From Methanogenium cariaci JCM 10550 (GTDB taxonomy: Archaea > Halobacteriota > Methanomicrobia > Methanomicrobiales > Methanomicrobiaceae), in NCBI RefSeq assembly GCF_001315945.1, contig NZ_BBBG01000001.1, positions 1 to 64,000 on the forward strand: DNA of 64,000 nt, written 5' to 3'. The position numbers and the translations under genes were made by a program. The notes beneath the pieces were generated by a model. It was not told the DNA's origin. It worked only from the letters and a program-made list of their open reading frames with translations, and made no database searches. The stretch's first letter is position 1. Every line of letters starts with the position of its first letter. Shown piece by piece: positions 32,651 through 42,504 of the stretch.

Positions 32651-33724
32651 ACGAGGCCGGTGAGATGGTCGATGAGAATGGCAGAATCTTCTTCAAACAG
32701 AGAAGTGACCCGACCAAGGCCGACACCGATGGCGACGGGCTGGACGACTATCTTGAGGATGCGATTGAGAGCGACCCGCTCTGTGCGGATACGGATGGCG
32801 ACGGCCACTCCGATTACGAAGAACATCTGGACTCCGACTACGACCCCCCCTCGTCTACGAGAAGCGCTACAGCTCCCTGGAGGTGGGCCGCGAGTTTTTC
32901 CTCGGCGCCGTCCTCGGTGAGTGGGGGTGCCGACGAACACGACAACATCTATTATATGGTTGGCTGGGTGGCGAGCGGATTCTTCGTTTATGGCGACGCC
33001 CGTGATCTCGCCGCTTCGATCTTTAGTGGTGATATTGCGTCAATAGGTGTGAACCTGTTAGCATTTGTACCCGGGGCAGGCGACAGTCTCAAAGTGACAG
33101 CGATCGTCGGGACGTTTGTCGGCAAGCACCCGGAACTCCTGAAGCCCGCGATGGTGCTGATGGTTGGTCTCGCGCCGCAAGTGGATAACGCAGCGGAGGC
33201 GATAAAAGCCATCCGGAAGGCCCATGGCGATGAAGCGATAGAAAGGTTGTTGAAAGACGGGATCACCGAAGATGAACTGAAGGTTGTCTTCCATCAGAGA
33301 GGGAATCTGGCGAGAACGCTGGAAGTGACCAAACGCAGTGACGGGAAGGTTATCTGGCTGGAGGAAGGAAAGCTTGGAAGTGCAGATGGTGTATCATCAT
33401 GGGTTTATGATAAAGGAGGAACAGGGTGGATTCACATACGAAATAACCACATCTTCGGTCAGGATAAGAATGGGGTTGTTCACAATCAGTTTGCCGAAGC
33501 GCTCAAAGACACTGCTTATAATGATGAAAATCTGATTAAAGATTTGATCATGGACTGCGCGAAGACGGGAGTCCGGGGATCCAAAAAATCAAATATTGTA
33601 TTGGAAAAAAGTCACAGACGAAAAAGCAATTATGGTTGTTTTAGGCAGTAACGGGTATCTACGTACAGCATATCCACGTACAATTGCTAATCTTCCAGAA
33701 CATGTCAGAGAGATTCTCAACTAA
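32637..33724 (+). CDS. Polymorphic toxin with calcium-binding repeats and nuclease-like tip (5' truncated)
   Basis: Two TSP3-like repeats ([34 protein letters not shown]), then a pretoxin-like region ([37 protein letters not shown]), and a C-terminal tip with [12 protein letters not shown] ... [11 protein letters not shown]. The tip resembles BECR/EndoU-type RNase toxins, with the two His in HIxxNH as candidate catalytic residues. An ATG is at 32665; the open frame begins at the junction with the UPF0210 fragment, so the N-terminal delivery part is missing. Breaks at about 32847, 32919 and 33605. AT-richer than its flanks. Confidence 0.7.
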
Positions 33725-33739
33725 GAAGGGTGAAGTCAT

Positions 33740-34205
33740 ATGTTTCGATCACGAACGGAAGGTAAGATCCTAAAAAATATACCCGGATTTCTGGGTGATA
33801 ATGGGGGGGAAGTCTATGAACAATATGTCTTTATCGAACTTCTGGATGGGACGGTTATTGCTCTGTTTGACCCTGATGGACACAGCAAAAATGAGATGGT
33901 GGGTACAATCAAAACAATAGGTATTCTCGCATTTATTGCTCAGGTTGAAAAAATCCCCTCACCTAAAAAAGGCGTTGATTCAATGTACCGTTCAGGAGAT
34001 GAGGTCATTTGTGCAGAAAAAGAACCCATTGTTTTTTTGGCGAGGTTGTCGGGACAGATGAGAAGTGGGATAATATTTATGTTGATTTTGGCGTCGGAAT
34101 TCTCCAAGTAGATTTCTGCTGGGACGGAAAGGATGCCATAAAAATAGCCATGAAAAATTACAAAATCGGAGACTATGTTCGGGTCGAAGGTGGCCGAAAC
34201 GATCT
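33740..34205 (+). CDS. Putative immunity protein 1
   Basis: Begins 15 bp after the toxin stop, ATG 33740 (MFRSRTEGKIL). Pattern IELLDGTVIALFDPDGHSKNEMVG, then IYVDFGVGILQVDF and KIGDYVRVEG. One break at about 34028 (T run). No known family name comes to mind; assignment rests on position and on clear similarity to the second protein at 34537. It runs directly into the second toxin tip without a stop. Confidence 0.6.
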
Positions 34206-34530
34206 AACCGGTGTATGGGATTTTCATGATACCGGGGGGGGAAGCGGCTGGGTTCATATCGTGCACAACCATGTCAACAGTCCGCCCGGAAACCAGTTTC
34301 TGACCTTCAGCTATGATTATTATGATACCGAAGAGATCAAGAACCTGATCATGAAGGCCGCACAGTGCGGGGGGGTTGAGGTCACTGAAAATGTCTATCA
34401 TTATGCTGAAGAATCCTCTGGAAAGATGTTACGTCTGATTATTGCAGACAACGGGTATATCGTGACGGCACACCCCTACACCGGCTTTGCGGTGGACGAT
34501 GCAGTAAAAGAGAAGATCAGAGTTCCGGTC
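34206..34530 (+). pseudogene. Orphan second toxin tip
   Basis: GSGWVHIVHNHV ... EEIKNLIMKAAQCG ... ADNGYIVTAHPYTG parallels the first tip ([12 protein letters not shown] ... [15 protein letters not shown] ... [13 protein letters not shown]). It has no N-terminal delivery or pretoxin part of its own and is in frame with the end of immunity protein 1 and the start of immunity protein 2. Typical of orphan toxin cassettes displaced by recombination. Confidence 0.65.
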
Positions 34531-34536
34531 CGCATC

Positions 34537-34961
34537 ATGGACGTGATTTCGGATGCCGAATACCTGGAAAAGACCTACACCCAGCTGGTGCGTGTCGAGT
34601 TCGCAAACGGCCTAAAAACCCTTGTCTTCGATGATGACATGCTCTGCAAAGCTGAGATGGTCGGGAAAACCAAAGAGATCACACTGGCCATGCTGGTGAA
34701 TTCTCTGGAAAAAATTGAGTATGTGGATAAGTGTGCAGACCCTGACATAACCGGTCCTTCTCTTGGGATCAGGGGGGGTATGATTGAAGAGATTATCATC
34801 CCGGATGATCCAAAGATGCCGAACGCTGGCACGATGCAGTCATCGATTTTGGAGCCGGAAAACTACTGATTGAAATCGATAAGAAATATTTCCGGCACCA
34901 TTTACAAGAGGGGGATTATGTCCATGTTGATGGCCGGGTGGATGTATATGATATTGAATAA
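34537..34961 (+). CDS. Putative immunity protein 2
   Basis: ATG 34537 (MDVISDAEYLEK). VRVEFANGLKTLVFDDDMLCKAEMVGKTK aligns with the same part of immunity protein 1 over positions 34585-34680, as does the end (AVIDFGAGKLLIEID, EGDYVHVDGRVD). One break near 34820. About 140 residues. Confidence 0.6.
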
Positions 34962-35465
34962 ATTTTAACTTGGCAGAACTGTTGCGAAGCGAAAGAAGAC
35001 CTGCGCATATCTACAGATTGGTAGGATGCATATCGGAAACAGGTCCCCCCCTGCCCAACCCCCCCTCTTTTTCCCATTTGGTACCCTCTTTGACCTGCTT
35101 TTTGGGGGGGAATCGGAAGGTGATACGGGCGTATTTTTCGCTCATTTTTGGTATCGGAAAAATACGTCTGTAATGCCTGTTATTTCAAAAACCGGCGATT
35201 TATTGTGGACTATTATGGGCCCTATATTGTCGGTTTTTTGAGAGGATGTATTGCATGGATCAGGGTGAGACAGGGTCGCTCCGGGCCGCTGTGGGGGGGA
35301 TGCTAAATCTGGAGGTTCTGGTCGATTTTTGGGGGTATTTAAGCGTTGCTTATGCCGATACCGCAGCAAAACGGATCCGGGAAAATCCATGCTCAACGCA
35401 GTCGCTCATGGCTGTATCGTTCCACACGGACACTATTATATGAACCACACCAATATGAGTATACT
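34962..35465. other. Intergenic region in the conflict island
   Basis: About 500 bp with C7/G7 runs and no conserved reading frame I can support. It may hold decayed gene remnants. Confidence 0.4.
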
Positions 35466-35675
35466 ATGAAGCTGAAAGTGATCATCCATGAAGCAGAAGA
35501 GGGTGGTTTCTGGGCAGAAGTTCCTTCCATCCCCGGCTGTGTGACTCAGGGGGGGGATACCTTTGACGAACTACTCGCCAATATATATGATGCTGTGGAG
35601 GGGGGGTGTCTTTCCATAGATCTCCATGACATTGATCTCTCCGGAAACGGCAGGGTCATGGAGATTGCTGTGTGA
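35466..35675 (+). CDS. hicB: HicB family antitoxin
   Basis: [19 protein letters not shown], then [20 protein letters not shown]: the standard HicB partial RNase-H fold, about 69 residues without a C-terminal DNA-binding domain. Start ATG 35466. Its stop overlaps the hicA start (GTGTGA). Confidence 0.92.
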   Translation: MKLKVIIHEAEEGGFWAEVPSIPGCVTQGGDTFDELLANIYDAVEGGCLSIDLHDIDLSGNGRVMEIAV

Positions 35676-35878
35676 AACCGGTCAGCGGTAAGAAATTCTG
35701 CAAAATTCTGGAATCACATGGGTGGGAGCTGAAACGAATAACCGGCAGTCATCATATCTATGGCAGACCCGGAGATCCCGCCCGGATAACTGTCCCTGTT
35801 CACGGGAATACCCTGTTAAAGACTGGGTTGCAGAGTCATCTGATGAAAATAGCCGATATTGATGAGTCGGAACTTTAA
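35672..35878 (+). CDS. hicA: HicA family mRNA interferase toxin
   Basis: [19 protein letters not shown] and [11 protein letters not shown] with the catalytic His of the dsRBD-like fold, then [14 protein letters not shown]. 68 residues, normal size, GTG start overlapping hicB. Intact. Confidence 0.92.
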   Translation: MKPVSGKKFCKILESHGWELKRITGSHHIYGRPGDPARITVPVHGNTLLKTGLQSHLMKIADIDESEL

Positions 35879-36092
35879 GCCTGATAGCAGTTCCTTCCCT
35901 TCAGACACAACGATTCTGTCAGGGTAAGAGAATCTTTTTTACGGATATCGATTTCGGGCAAAAAGGAGGATCTTTCTCCACCAGCGCGAACCAGAACAGC
36001 ACCAACTCCTCCGACAGGCAACAGTATCAATATGTGCAATCCGTCACATCCGTGCGATTTTATAAATATCTCTGCCACCAACGGGGGGGAGT
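35879..36092. other. Spacer between HicBA and RelBE with a possible gene remnant
   Basis: On the minus strand a frame reads GGERSSFLPEIDIRKKDSLT, which has coding-like character but no start context or recognised family. The right part should hold the promoter for the RelB-like gene. Confidence 0.3.
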
Positions 36093-36278
36093 ATGACCGC
36101 CACCAAACGTATCCCTGTATCCGAACCGGTCTGGACCTCCCTCTCGGAACTAAAGAAACCCGGCCAGACCTATGACGGGCTCCTCACCGAGATCATCAAG
36201 CACGAGAAGGAGCGCCGCTTTCTGGCAGAAATGGCTGCAATCGAGGCGGAGGGTGACTTCGTGGAGTTTGCTCTGTGA
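36093..36278 (+). CDS. RelB-like antitoxin
   Basis: 61 residues, TKRIPVSEPVWTSLSELKKP then GQTYDGLLTEIIKHEKERR; same family as the antitoxin at 4743. ATG 36093 follows gggggg. Overlaps the toxin start. Confidence 0.75.
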   Translation: MTATKRIPVSEPVWTSLSELKKPGQTYDGLLTEIIKHEKERRFLAEMAAIEAEGDFVEFAL

Positions 36279-36585
36279 CCTGGCGGCTTTTCCTCGATAA
36301 AAAACGGGCACAGGACTTTTACGATCACCTCCCCAAAAAAGCCGGATCATTGTACGGGATCACCTGCTTCGCCTTGCTGAAGACCCGTATCCCGGCACTG
36401 GGGGGGCAGACAAAGAACAGCTGAACATCCGGGGGGGAGACAACCGCTACTTTCGTCTCCACATTGGCAGATCACTGACTGCCTTCTATACGATTCACGA
36501 AGAAGAGGGGACCGTCCATATTTTTGAGATTCTGACGATTGAACAGGCGCACAAGAAGTACGGCCGTCTTGGCAATCGCCGGTAA
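36275..36585 (+). CDS. RelE/ParE-like toxin
   Basis: GTG at 36275 overlaps the antitoxin stop. Reconstructed text includes WRLFLDKKRAQDFYDHLPKK, YFRLHIGRSLTAFYTIHEEE and IEQAHKKYGRLGNRR, about 100 residues. Frame breaks near 36343, 36400 and 36430 (G7 runs and a lost base). Homologous to the interrupted toxin at 4456, but here the IxRDHL region is not stopped by a nonsense codon. Confidence 0.7.
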
Positions 36586-36860
36586 TCACCCGTGGCGCTT
36601 TTGCCCGCGATGATTGCGAGGGTGACTTTACCGATGGCTTCGGCAACCCCCGTGAACTGATCCATCTTCCCCCCCCGACACCGACGGCGACGGTCACTCC
36701 ACGGTGAGTGGGGGGGTGCCGAAGAACACGACAACGTCTTTTCCTTTGGCTGGTGGTTAGCGAGCGGTGTCATTATTCTTGGCGACGTCCGTGACATCGC
36801 GGCGACGATCTCCAGGGGGGGTGACCTGGTCGGGACGGGCCTGAACCTCGCCGCTCTTCT
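36586..36860 (+). pseudogene. Fragment of a second polymorphic toxin gene
   Basis: Positions 36690-36850 match the middle of the toxin at 32637: tgagtggggg..gccgaagaacacgacaac, then WLASGVIILGDVRDIAATIS beside [19 protein letters not shown] there. A short DTDGDGHS-like piece precedes it. No open frame joins the parts. Confidence 0.7.
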
Positions 36861-36940
36861 TCCCCCCCTGATCGTTCAGCAGTGCAAGTGCCGCCGTTGT
36901 TCCCGGAGCACCCACTGATTCCAGGGCCATCTTCTCAAAC
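36861..36940 (-). pseudogene. Internal fragment of a UPF0210 gene
   Basis: Encodes [20 protein letters not shown], matching [20 protein letters not shown] in the complete gene (about 38730-38810). It directly abuts the toxin fragment, so toxin and UPF0210 pieces are joined here a second time. Confidence 0.8.
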
Positions 36941-37080
36941 AATTGAAGAATCCGGTAGCCTGTCCAAACGATAATGGCGGGATGGTGGCCATGTGACTGG
37001 CAATAATACAGAACCCCCCCACGTGAGAGGGGAGCCTTGTCAAAAAGGAAATCAATTAATATAACATCAGCAAACTATTG

Positions 37081-37123
37081 TGTATTGCACAGTAGTGCAC
37101 ATCACACAATACTGTGCAATACA
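37081..37123. promoter_or_regulatory. Large perfect dyad upstream of padR
   Basis: TGTATTGCACAGTA (37081-37094), 15-bp spacer, TACTGTGCAATACA (37110-37123): a perfect 14-bp inverted repeat ending 20 bp before the PadR start. Very likely the PadR autoregulatory operator. Confidence 0.75.
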
Positions 37124-37143
37124 TAGCACGAAGAGGGATACCA

Positions 37144-37497
37144 GTGAATGTCCAGTTTAAAAAAGGAATCCTCGATCTCTGCGTCCTCTCGCTCCTCTCC
37201 AGGAGGGCCTGTTATGGCTATGAGATCGTCCATGAAATCTCAGAGACCATGGAGATCTCAGAGGGTACAATCTACCCGCTCCTGCGGCGTCTGAAGAAAG
37301 ACGGGCACCTTGAGACAGAGATCCGGGAATCGACCGGCGGGCCCGCCAGGAAATATTACCACCTCACCGGGAGCGGGCGTGATCTCGAGCAGAGCCTGAG
37401 GGAAGAGTGGTTCTCTTTGGTAAGACAGGTCAACCTGTTTCTCGGGGACACAGATGAGACACATGAGCATGAACCACTGAATAATAATGAGAGATGA
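37144..37497 (+). CDS. PadR family transcriptional regulator
   Basis: KKGILDLCVLSLLSRRACYGYEIV, SEGTIYPLLRRLKKDGHLE and ARKYYHLTGSGR are the PadR winged-helix signature. Start chosen at GTG 37144 with gaggg upstream, since ATG 37114 would fall within the dyad. About 117 residues, intact. Followed after 6 bp by a DUF1700 membrane protein, the common PadR-DUF1700 pair for envelope stress or drug response. Confidence 0.9.
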   Translation: MNVQFKKGILDLCVLSLLSRRACYGYEIVHEISETMEISEGTIYPLLRRLKKDGHLETEIRESTGGPARKYYHLTGSGRDLEQSLREEWFSLVRQVNLFLGDTDETHEHEPLNNNER

Positions 37498-37503
37498 AAC
37501 AGC

Positions 37504-38100
37504 ATGGATAAATCTGAATTTCTTGAAAGGCTGAACTCAGGCCTGAACGATCTCCCTGAGAACGAGATACAGGAGATCACTGCTGATTATGAAGAACACT
37601 TTGCAGCCGGTGCAGAGGCAGGCCGGACAGAGGCTGAGATCTCCGCAGCCCTTGGAGACCCGGATAAAATCGGAAAACAATTGCTCTCGGCCTCACTCAT
37701 CGAGAACGCCGAGAAGACAGGATCACTCTCGGCACTCTGTCGCGCTGCGCTCGCGATTATCGGGCTCGGACTCTTCAATTTCTTAATTGCGCTGACGCCG
37801 ATAATCATCGCCACCTCCCTCATCCTGGTGATCCTCGTATGCGGCCTGAGTTTTGTATTCAGCGGCGTTGTGGCCCTTGTCGTCTCTCTTGTGCCTTCAA
37901 TCATACCCGCCGATATGACAGTGGTAATGCCCTCTGACTCACCACTTGCACGGATTGCACTATCCATTGGTCTCATCGCCTCCGGCCTCTTAATAAGCAT
38001 CGGGAGCATCTACCCTGCACGCCTCTTTGTGCGGGTCATGGCACGCTACTTCAGAATGAACCTCTCGGTTGTCAGGAGGGCGTATGGCAATGAAAATTGA
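37504..38100 (+). CDS. DUF1700 family membrane protein
   Basis: N-terminal cytosolic segment MDKSEFLERLNSGLNDLPE and ITADYEEHFAAGAEAG (the DUF1700 hallmark), then four hydrophobic helices. About 198 residues, intact. Coupled to padR. Confidence 0.9.
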   Translation: MDKSEFLERLNSGLNDLPENEIQEITADYEEHFAAGAEAGRTEAEISAALGDPDKIGKQLLSASLIENAEKTGSLSALCRAALAIIGLGLFNFLIALTPIIIATSLILVILVCGLSFVFSGVVALVVSLVPSIIPADMTVVMPSDSPLARIALSIGLIASGLLISIGSIYPARLFVRVMARYFRMNLSVVRRAYGNEN

Positions 38101-38214
38101 TTTGGCCGTGATAGAGCCGGACCCCCCCGGATGCGACAGCTGATATTCCGGCTCTTCGTTGTTATGTGCGCCTCATTCGTGGCCGCGGCGGTCTTCGGAA
38201 TTATCGGGATCTGA
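38090..38214 (+). CDS. Small single-helix membrane protein
   Basis: ATG 38090 overlaps the DUF1700 end. Reads MKIDLAVIEPDP, then across C7 at about 38126 RMRQLIFRLFVVMCASFVAA to a TGA at 38212. About 41 residues. DUF1700 genes are often followed by a DUF4097 adhesin; this may be the truncated start of one, or a separate small protein. Confidence 0.4.
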
Positions 38215-38308
38215 TCCTGTCCTCTTACCTTTTCATCTGACAGAAGCAGGCAGTGACCGGGCCGCCTGAGATGATCATCTCAGGTGTTGGCCTGATCTCC
38301 CCCCCTCT

Positions 38309-39682
38309 TTAGTTCTTAAAACTATGAATCGGTGCGGGAATCCTGCCGCCCCCCCGGTTGACGAATGCCTCGCAGCCGAAGGTATTGACCCGCTGAATGG
38401 GAGCATATCCCAATAGCCCGCCGAACTCCACGGTGTCCCCCCCGACATCCTTTCCCACCACAGGAATCAGACGCACCGCGGTCGTCTTCTGGTTGATCAT
38501 GCCGATGGCCGCTTCATCCGCGATGATGCCGGAGATGGTCGCCGCAGACGTCGTGCCGGGAATGGCGATCATATCCAGGCCGACCGAGCAGACACAGGTC
38601 ATCGCCTCCAGTTTCTCGATGGTGAGGGCACCGCGGTTTACTGCATCGATCATCCCCCCCTGATCCTCACTGACCGGGAGAAAGGCGCCGCTGAGTCCGC
38701 CGACAAACGAACTTGCCATCACGCCGCCTTTCTTCACCTGATCATTCAGGAGGGCAAGCGCCGCCGTTGTGCCCGGAGCACCCACCGATGCCAGGCCCAT
38801 CTCCTCTAAGATTTCTGCCACACTGTCACCGACGGAAGGTGTCGGTGCGAGCGAGAGGTCAACGATGCCGAACGGAATCCCCAGCCGGTCTGAGGCTTCC
38901 TGTGCGACCAGCTGTCCCACACGGGTCACTTTGAACGCCGTCTTCTTGACGGTCTCGCAGAGCACCTCAAAGTTCTCGCCCCGGACGCCTCAAGGGCACG
39001 CTTGACCACACCCGGCCCGCTGACGCCCACGTTGATCACCGCATCTCCCTCGGTCACGCCGTGGAAGGCTCCCGCCATGAACGGGTTGTCATCGGGAGCG
39101 TTGCAGAACACCACCAGTTTGGCACAGCCAGAGAACTGTTCTCTTTGGTCGCCTCGGCCGTCTCCTTCACCATCTCGCCCATCAGTTTGACGGCATCCAT
39201 GTTGATGCCGGTCTTTGTGGAGCCGATATTGACCGAACTGCATACCCGTTCGGTGGAAGAGAGGGCCAGAGGAATGGAGCGGATAAGATGCTCATCAGCC
39301 GTGGTCATACCCTTGGAGACGAGTGCGGAGTAGCTCCCAGAAAGTTCACCCCCCCAGTTGCCTTGGCCGCCTCATCCAGCGTTTTTGCAATCGTGACAAA
39401 GTCCTCCGGGCAGGTGCAGGCCCGGCCTCCGACAAGGGCGATGGGGGTGACCGATATGCGTTTGTTTACGATGGGGATGCCGTATTCCCGTTCAATCTCC
39501 CTGCCGACGGAGACGAGATCCTTTGCGCTGCGGGTGATCTTATCGTATATGTTCCGGTTTACAGTATCCAGATCCGCATCAGCGCAGTCCAAAAGACTGA
39601 TGCCCATCGTAATCGTACGGACGTCCAGCTGTTCCTGCTCGATCATCTTGTTGGTCTCATAGACCTCGAATATATTGATCAT
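38309..39682 (-). CDS. UPF0210 (DUF711) family protein
   Basis: About 455 residues, matching UPF0210 over its length: [93 protein letters not shown] homologous fold to pyruvate formate-lyase is reported; biochemical role unknown. The upstream ACT protein is its usual partner. Frame breaks at about 39337, 39126 and 38982. Fragments of a related gene lie at 32511 and 36861, so its 3' side appears to be an insertion hotspot. Confidence 0.9.
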
Positions 39683-39697
39683 CGAAACGTCCCCCCC

Positions 39698-39970
39698 TCA
39701 GATCCGGTGCATCCGGGTGAAGATATCTTCATGCTGGCACCGGATCTTCAGACCAATCTCATCGCCGATTGCCGCTAAATCACTGACCATCTCACCAAAC
39801 GGTTTGGAAGACCTGCTGGTGTCAACGATCATCATCATGTTAAAATAGCCCTGTATGATGGTCTGGGAGATATCCTCCACATTGACCTCGTTGTCTGCGA
39901 GGTAGGTGCATACCTTTGCGATAATGCCGACGGCATCCTTTCCTACGACCGTGATAATGGTTTTTGTCAT
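39698..39970 (-). CDS. ACT domain protein (UPF0237)
   Basis: 90 residues: MTKTIITVVGKDAVGIIAKV, DISQTIIQGYFNMMMIVD, a lone ACT domain that usually binds amino acids. Ends 15 bp before the UPF0210 start; the pair is a conserved operon. Confidence 0.92.
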   Translation of the reverse strand: MTKTIITVVGKDAVGIIAKVCTYLADNEVNVEDISQTIIQGYFNMMMIVDTSRSSKPFGEMVSDLAAIGDEIGLKIRCQHEDIFTRMHRI

Positions 39971-40195
39971 GCTCTCTCGTTCCCTGATACTAGTATTGGC
40001 ATTCTTTGGGAATAAAATCCGCTACAAACCGGCATCCGCTCCGGGTCTGAAACGAGTCGGCGGGTGCCCGTGGATTGTGCGATCGGTATCTGTTGACCCC
40101 CCCGCAGTAAAAGGGAAGGAGTGAACACCGGGGGCGATGGCCCGGCATAGGCATATGTCTTATGAGGGAACGATATTTTTCGAGGGGGGGTTCGT
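39971..40195. other. Divergent promoter region
   Basis: About 225 bp between the ACT gene and msrA. It contains C7 and G7 runs; no reading frame supported. Confidence 0.5.
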
Positions 40196-41035
40196 GTGGG
40201 GGGGGACAGAATACTGAGGAAGGCCACATTCGCCGGTGGCTGCTTCTGGTGTATGCAGCCGCCGTTTCAGGAGGTGGAGGGCGTGGTTTCGGTCGTGGCC
40301 GGGTATACCGGCGGGACAAAAAGACATCCGACGTATGAGGAGGTCTCTTCCGGCACAACGGGGCATCTCGAAGCAGTGCAGGTCACCTACGATCCCGAAA
40401 CGGTCTCCTACGAGACGCTCCTGGATGTGTTCTGGACACAGATTGACCCGACTGATGATGCGGGACAGTTCGCGGACCGGGGGGGTTCCCAGTACCGAAC
40501 CGCAATATTCTGGCACGACTCCGGACAGAGACAGATGGCGAAGAGATCAAAGCAGGCTCTGAACGATTCCGGGACGTTTACCCAACCCGTTGCCACCCGT
40601 ATTCTGTCATACAGCACGTTTTACCCCCCCGCCGAAGAATACCACCAGCATTACGCCGAGAAGAAGCCCCCCCGAGAATACCAGTTATACAAGACTTACT
40701 CCGGACGTGAGGAGCTTGTTCAGAGAATCTGGCATGCAAAGAATACGGTCAGTCTCTATTCGACCCCCCCGCGGTGCCATACCTGCCGGGAGATCAAGGC
40801 GTTCCTCAGAAAAAATGAGGTGGCATTCGAGGAGATCGATATCACTGCCGATGACCGGGCGAGGGATATGATCATTGAGAAGACCGGGCATATCGGGGCC
40901 CCCCCTGTCGTCCGGATAGGAAACGAGTTTATCTTCGGGTTTGACCAGGAAAAGATGGAACGCCTGTTGCAAAAGTGCGTCAGCAGGAATGCGGAGTTTA
41001 TCCAATGCACCATCCATGAGGACGAAGAAAAATGA
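40196..41035 (+). CDS. msrA: MsrA-glutaredoxin fusion
   Basis: N-terminal peptide-methionine (S)-S-oxide reductase with active site FAGGCFWCMQPPFQ, GGTKRHPTYEEVSSGTTGH and EEYHQHYAEK; C-terminal glutaredoxin-like domain with CHTCREIKAFL (CxxC) and GAPPVVRIGNEFI. About 279 residues, intact. Start GTG 40196 because it leads straight into RILRKATFAGG. The fused redoxin could recycle MsrA disulphides directly. Confidence 0.92.
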   Translation: MGGDRILRKATFAGGCFWCMQPPFQEVEGVVSVVAGYTGGTKRHPTYEEVSSGTTGHLEAVQVTYDPETVSYETLLDVFWTQIDPTDDAGQFADRGGSQYRTAIFWHDSGQRQMAKRSKQALNDSGTFTQPVATRILSYSTFYPPAEEYHQHYAEKKPPREYQLYKTYSGREELVQRIWHAKNTVSLYSTPPRCHTCREIKAFLRKNEVAFEEIDITADDRARDMIIEKTGHIGAPPVVRIGNEFIFGFDQEKMERLLQKCVSRNAEFIQCTIHEDEEK

Positions 41036-41056
41036 GCTCATGGGGGGGTAAAAACC

Positions 41057-41688
41057 ATGACTGACACCATCTCCTATGAAATAACCGCTATGTCAGGAGA
41101 GCTTGAGTTTCGCAGCTACCCTGCCCTGGTGCTTGCGACGGTTGACATGACAAAGGATGAAGCCGGTTTCCGTCTGCTCTTTGCCTACATCATGGGTTAC
41201 AACCGGACCGGAGATACCCTGCCGATGACCCCCCCGGTGATCACCTCCCGACAGGTCGCGATGACAAGACCGGCCGTCTCCGATGTGAGGTCGATGTCAT
41301 TTGTCATGCCCCCCGGGAATGAACGGGACGGGATCCCGGACCCCCTGGACAGCCGGATCAGAGTCACCACGCAGTCCGGGAGGGAGGTTGCTGTCATCCG
41401 GTTTTCGGGATATGCCCGTCCGCACGAGGTGGCGGCAGCAGAATTGCAGCTGCGGGAAGGACTCCGAAAGGCCAGGATTGAACCGGTCGAAGAACCATTT
41501 CTGATGCGGTATCATCCCCCCCCTGGACACCCGGTTTCATGCGACAAAACGAGGTGGGGGGGGTGGAGATCAAACGATTGAACCGGCGGATGATCGCAGG
41601 CACTGCCTTTGGAGTATCTGATCACCAGGGTTCATCCGACTGTCTACGCCGGTTGCGAAAAGAACAATCTGCGCATTGCAGAAAGTGA
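41057..41688 (+). CDS. SOUL family heme-binding protein
   Basis: MTDTISYEITAMSGELEFRSY, IMGYNRTGDTLPMTPPVI, FVMPPGNERD, and the C-terminal YHPPWTPGFMRQNEV-like block are SOUL/HBP features. Starts 21 bp after msrA, so likely co-transcribed in oxidative or heme stress. C7 at about 41518 shifts the frame; the true stop is uncertain (41581 in the raw frame, 41688 in the restored one). Confidence 0.8.
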
Positions 41689-41720
41689 AATAACGATTGT
41701 GACGAAAAAGAAAGAGTATC

Positions 41721-42423
41721 ATGGAAAAATCCGAACAGAGATGCGCAGGTGACTGGATTATCGAGGGAGATGCGTTAAAAGATACGGGACACTACGAGGA
41801 GGCGGTTGCGGCATACGATCAGGCGATCGCCTGTGATCCGGATAACGCTCCGGTCTGGTATCAGAAGGGCTGTGCTCTTGACGAACTGCAGTGCTACGGG
41901 GGGGATGCGGTCTGTGCCTACAGCCGGTCCCTCGAACTCAATCCGGATGACACCTCCGCATGGTATTCCCTGGGCCTTGCCCTCATCTGTCTGGAACAGT
42001 ATGAAGAGGCGGTCGGGGGGGCCTTTGACCTGGCGCTCGGTCTTGATTCAACCTTGCCCCGGTCTGGTATCAGAAAGGCCGTGCCCTTGCCGAACTGCAG
42101 TGTTACGAGGATGCGGTACGGGCGTATGGGCGGTCGCTCGAATGCGATCCGGACAGCACCGCTTCCTGGGTAAACCTTGGCATCGCTCTCTCTCATCTGG
42201 GCCGGTATGAGGAGGCCATTGATGCCTGTGAACTCTCTCTGGCTCTTGCTCCCGATGACGCCGCTGCGTGGAGTGCCAAAGGCGATGCCCTGATGGGTCT
42301 GAAAAGATATCAGGAGGCACTTGAGTCATATAATCAGGTGCTGGCAATTGAACCCGAGCATGGCCATGCTGGTACAACAAAGGGCTTGCCCTGAGTAAGC
42401 TTCGCCGGTGCGACTGCTGCTAA
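41721..42423 (+). CDS. TPR repeat protein
   Basis: About 230 residues, nearly all 34-residue TPR units (YEEAVAAYDQAIACDPDNAP, WYQKGCALDEL and so on). No signal peptide. Frame breaks at about 42057 and 42360. Protein-interaction scaffold; partner unknown. A larger relative lies at 43878 beyond an NHL protein. Confidence 0.85.
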
Positions 42424-42504
42424 AAAGGAAATAATACGGTGAAGGCCGGTATGGGCGGGTTGTCCGCCGTCACCGGTGCCCGTTTGGTATGGCAATATCT
42501 CATA

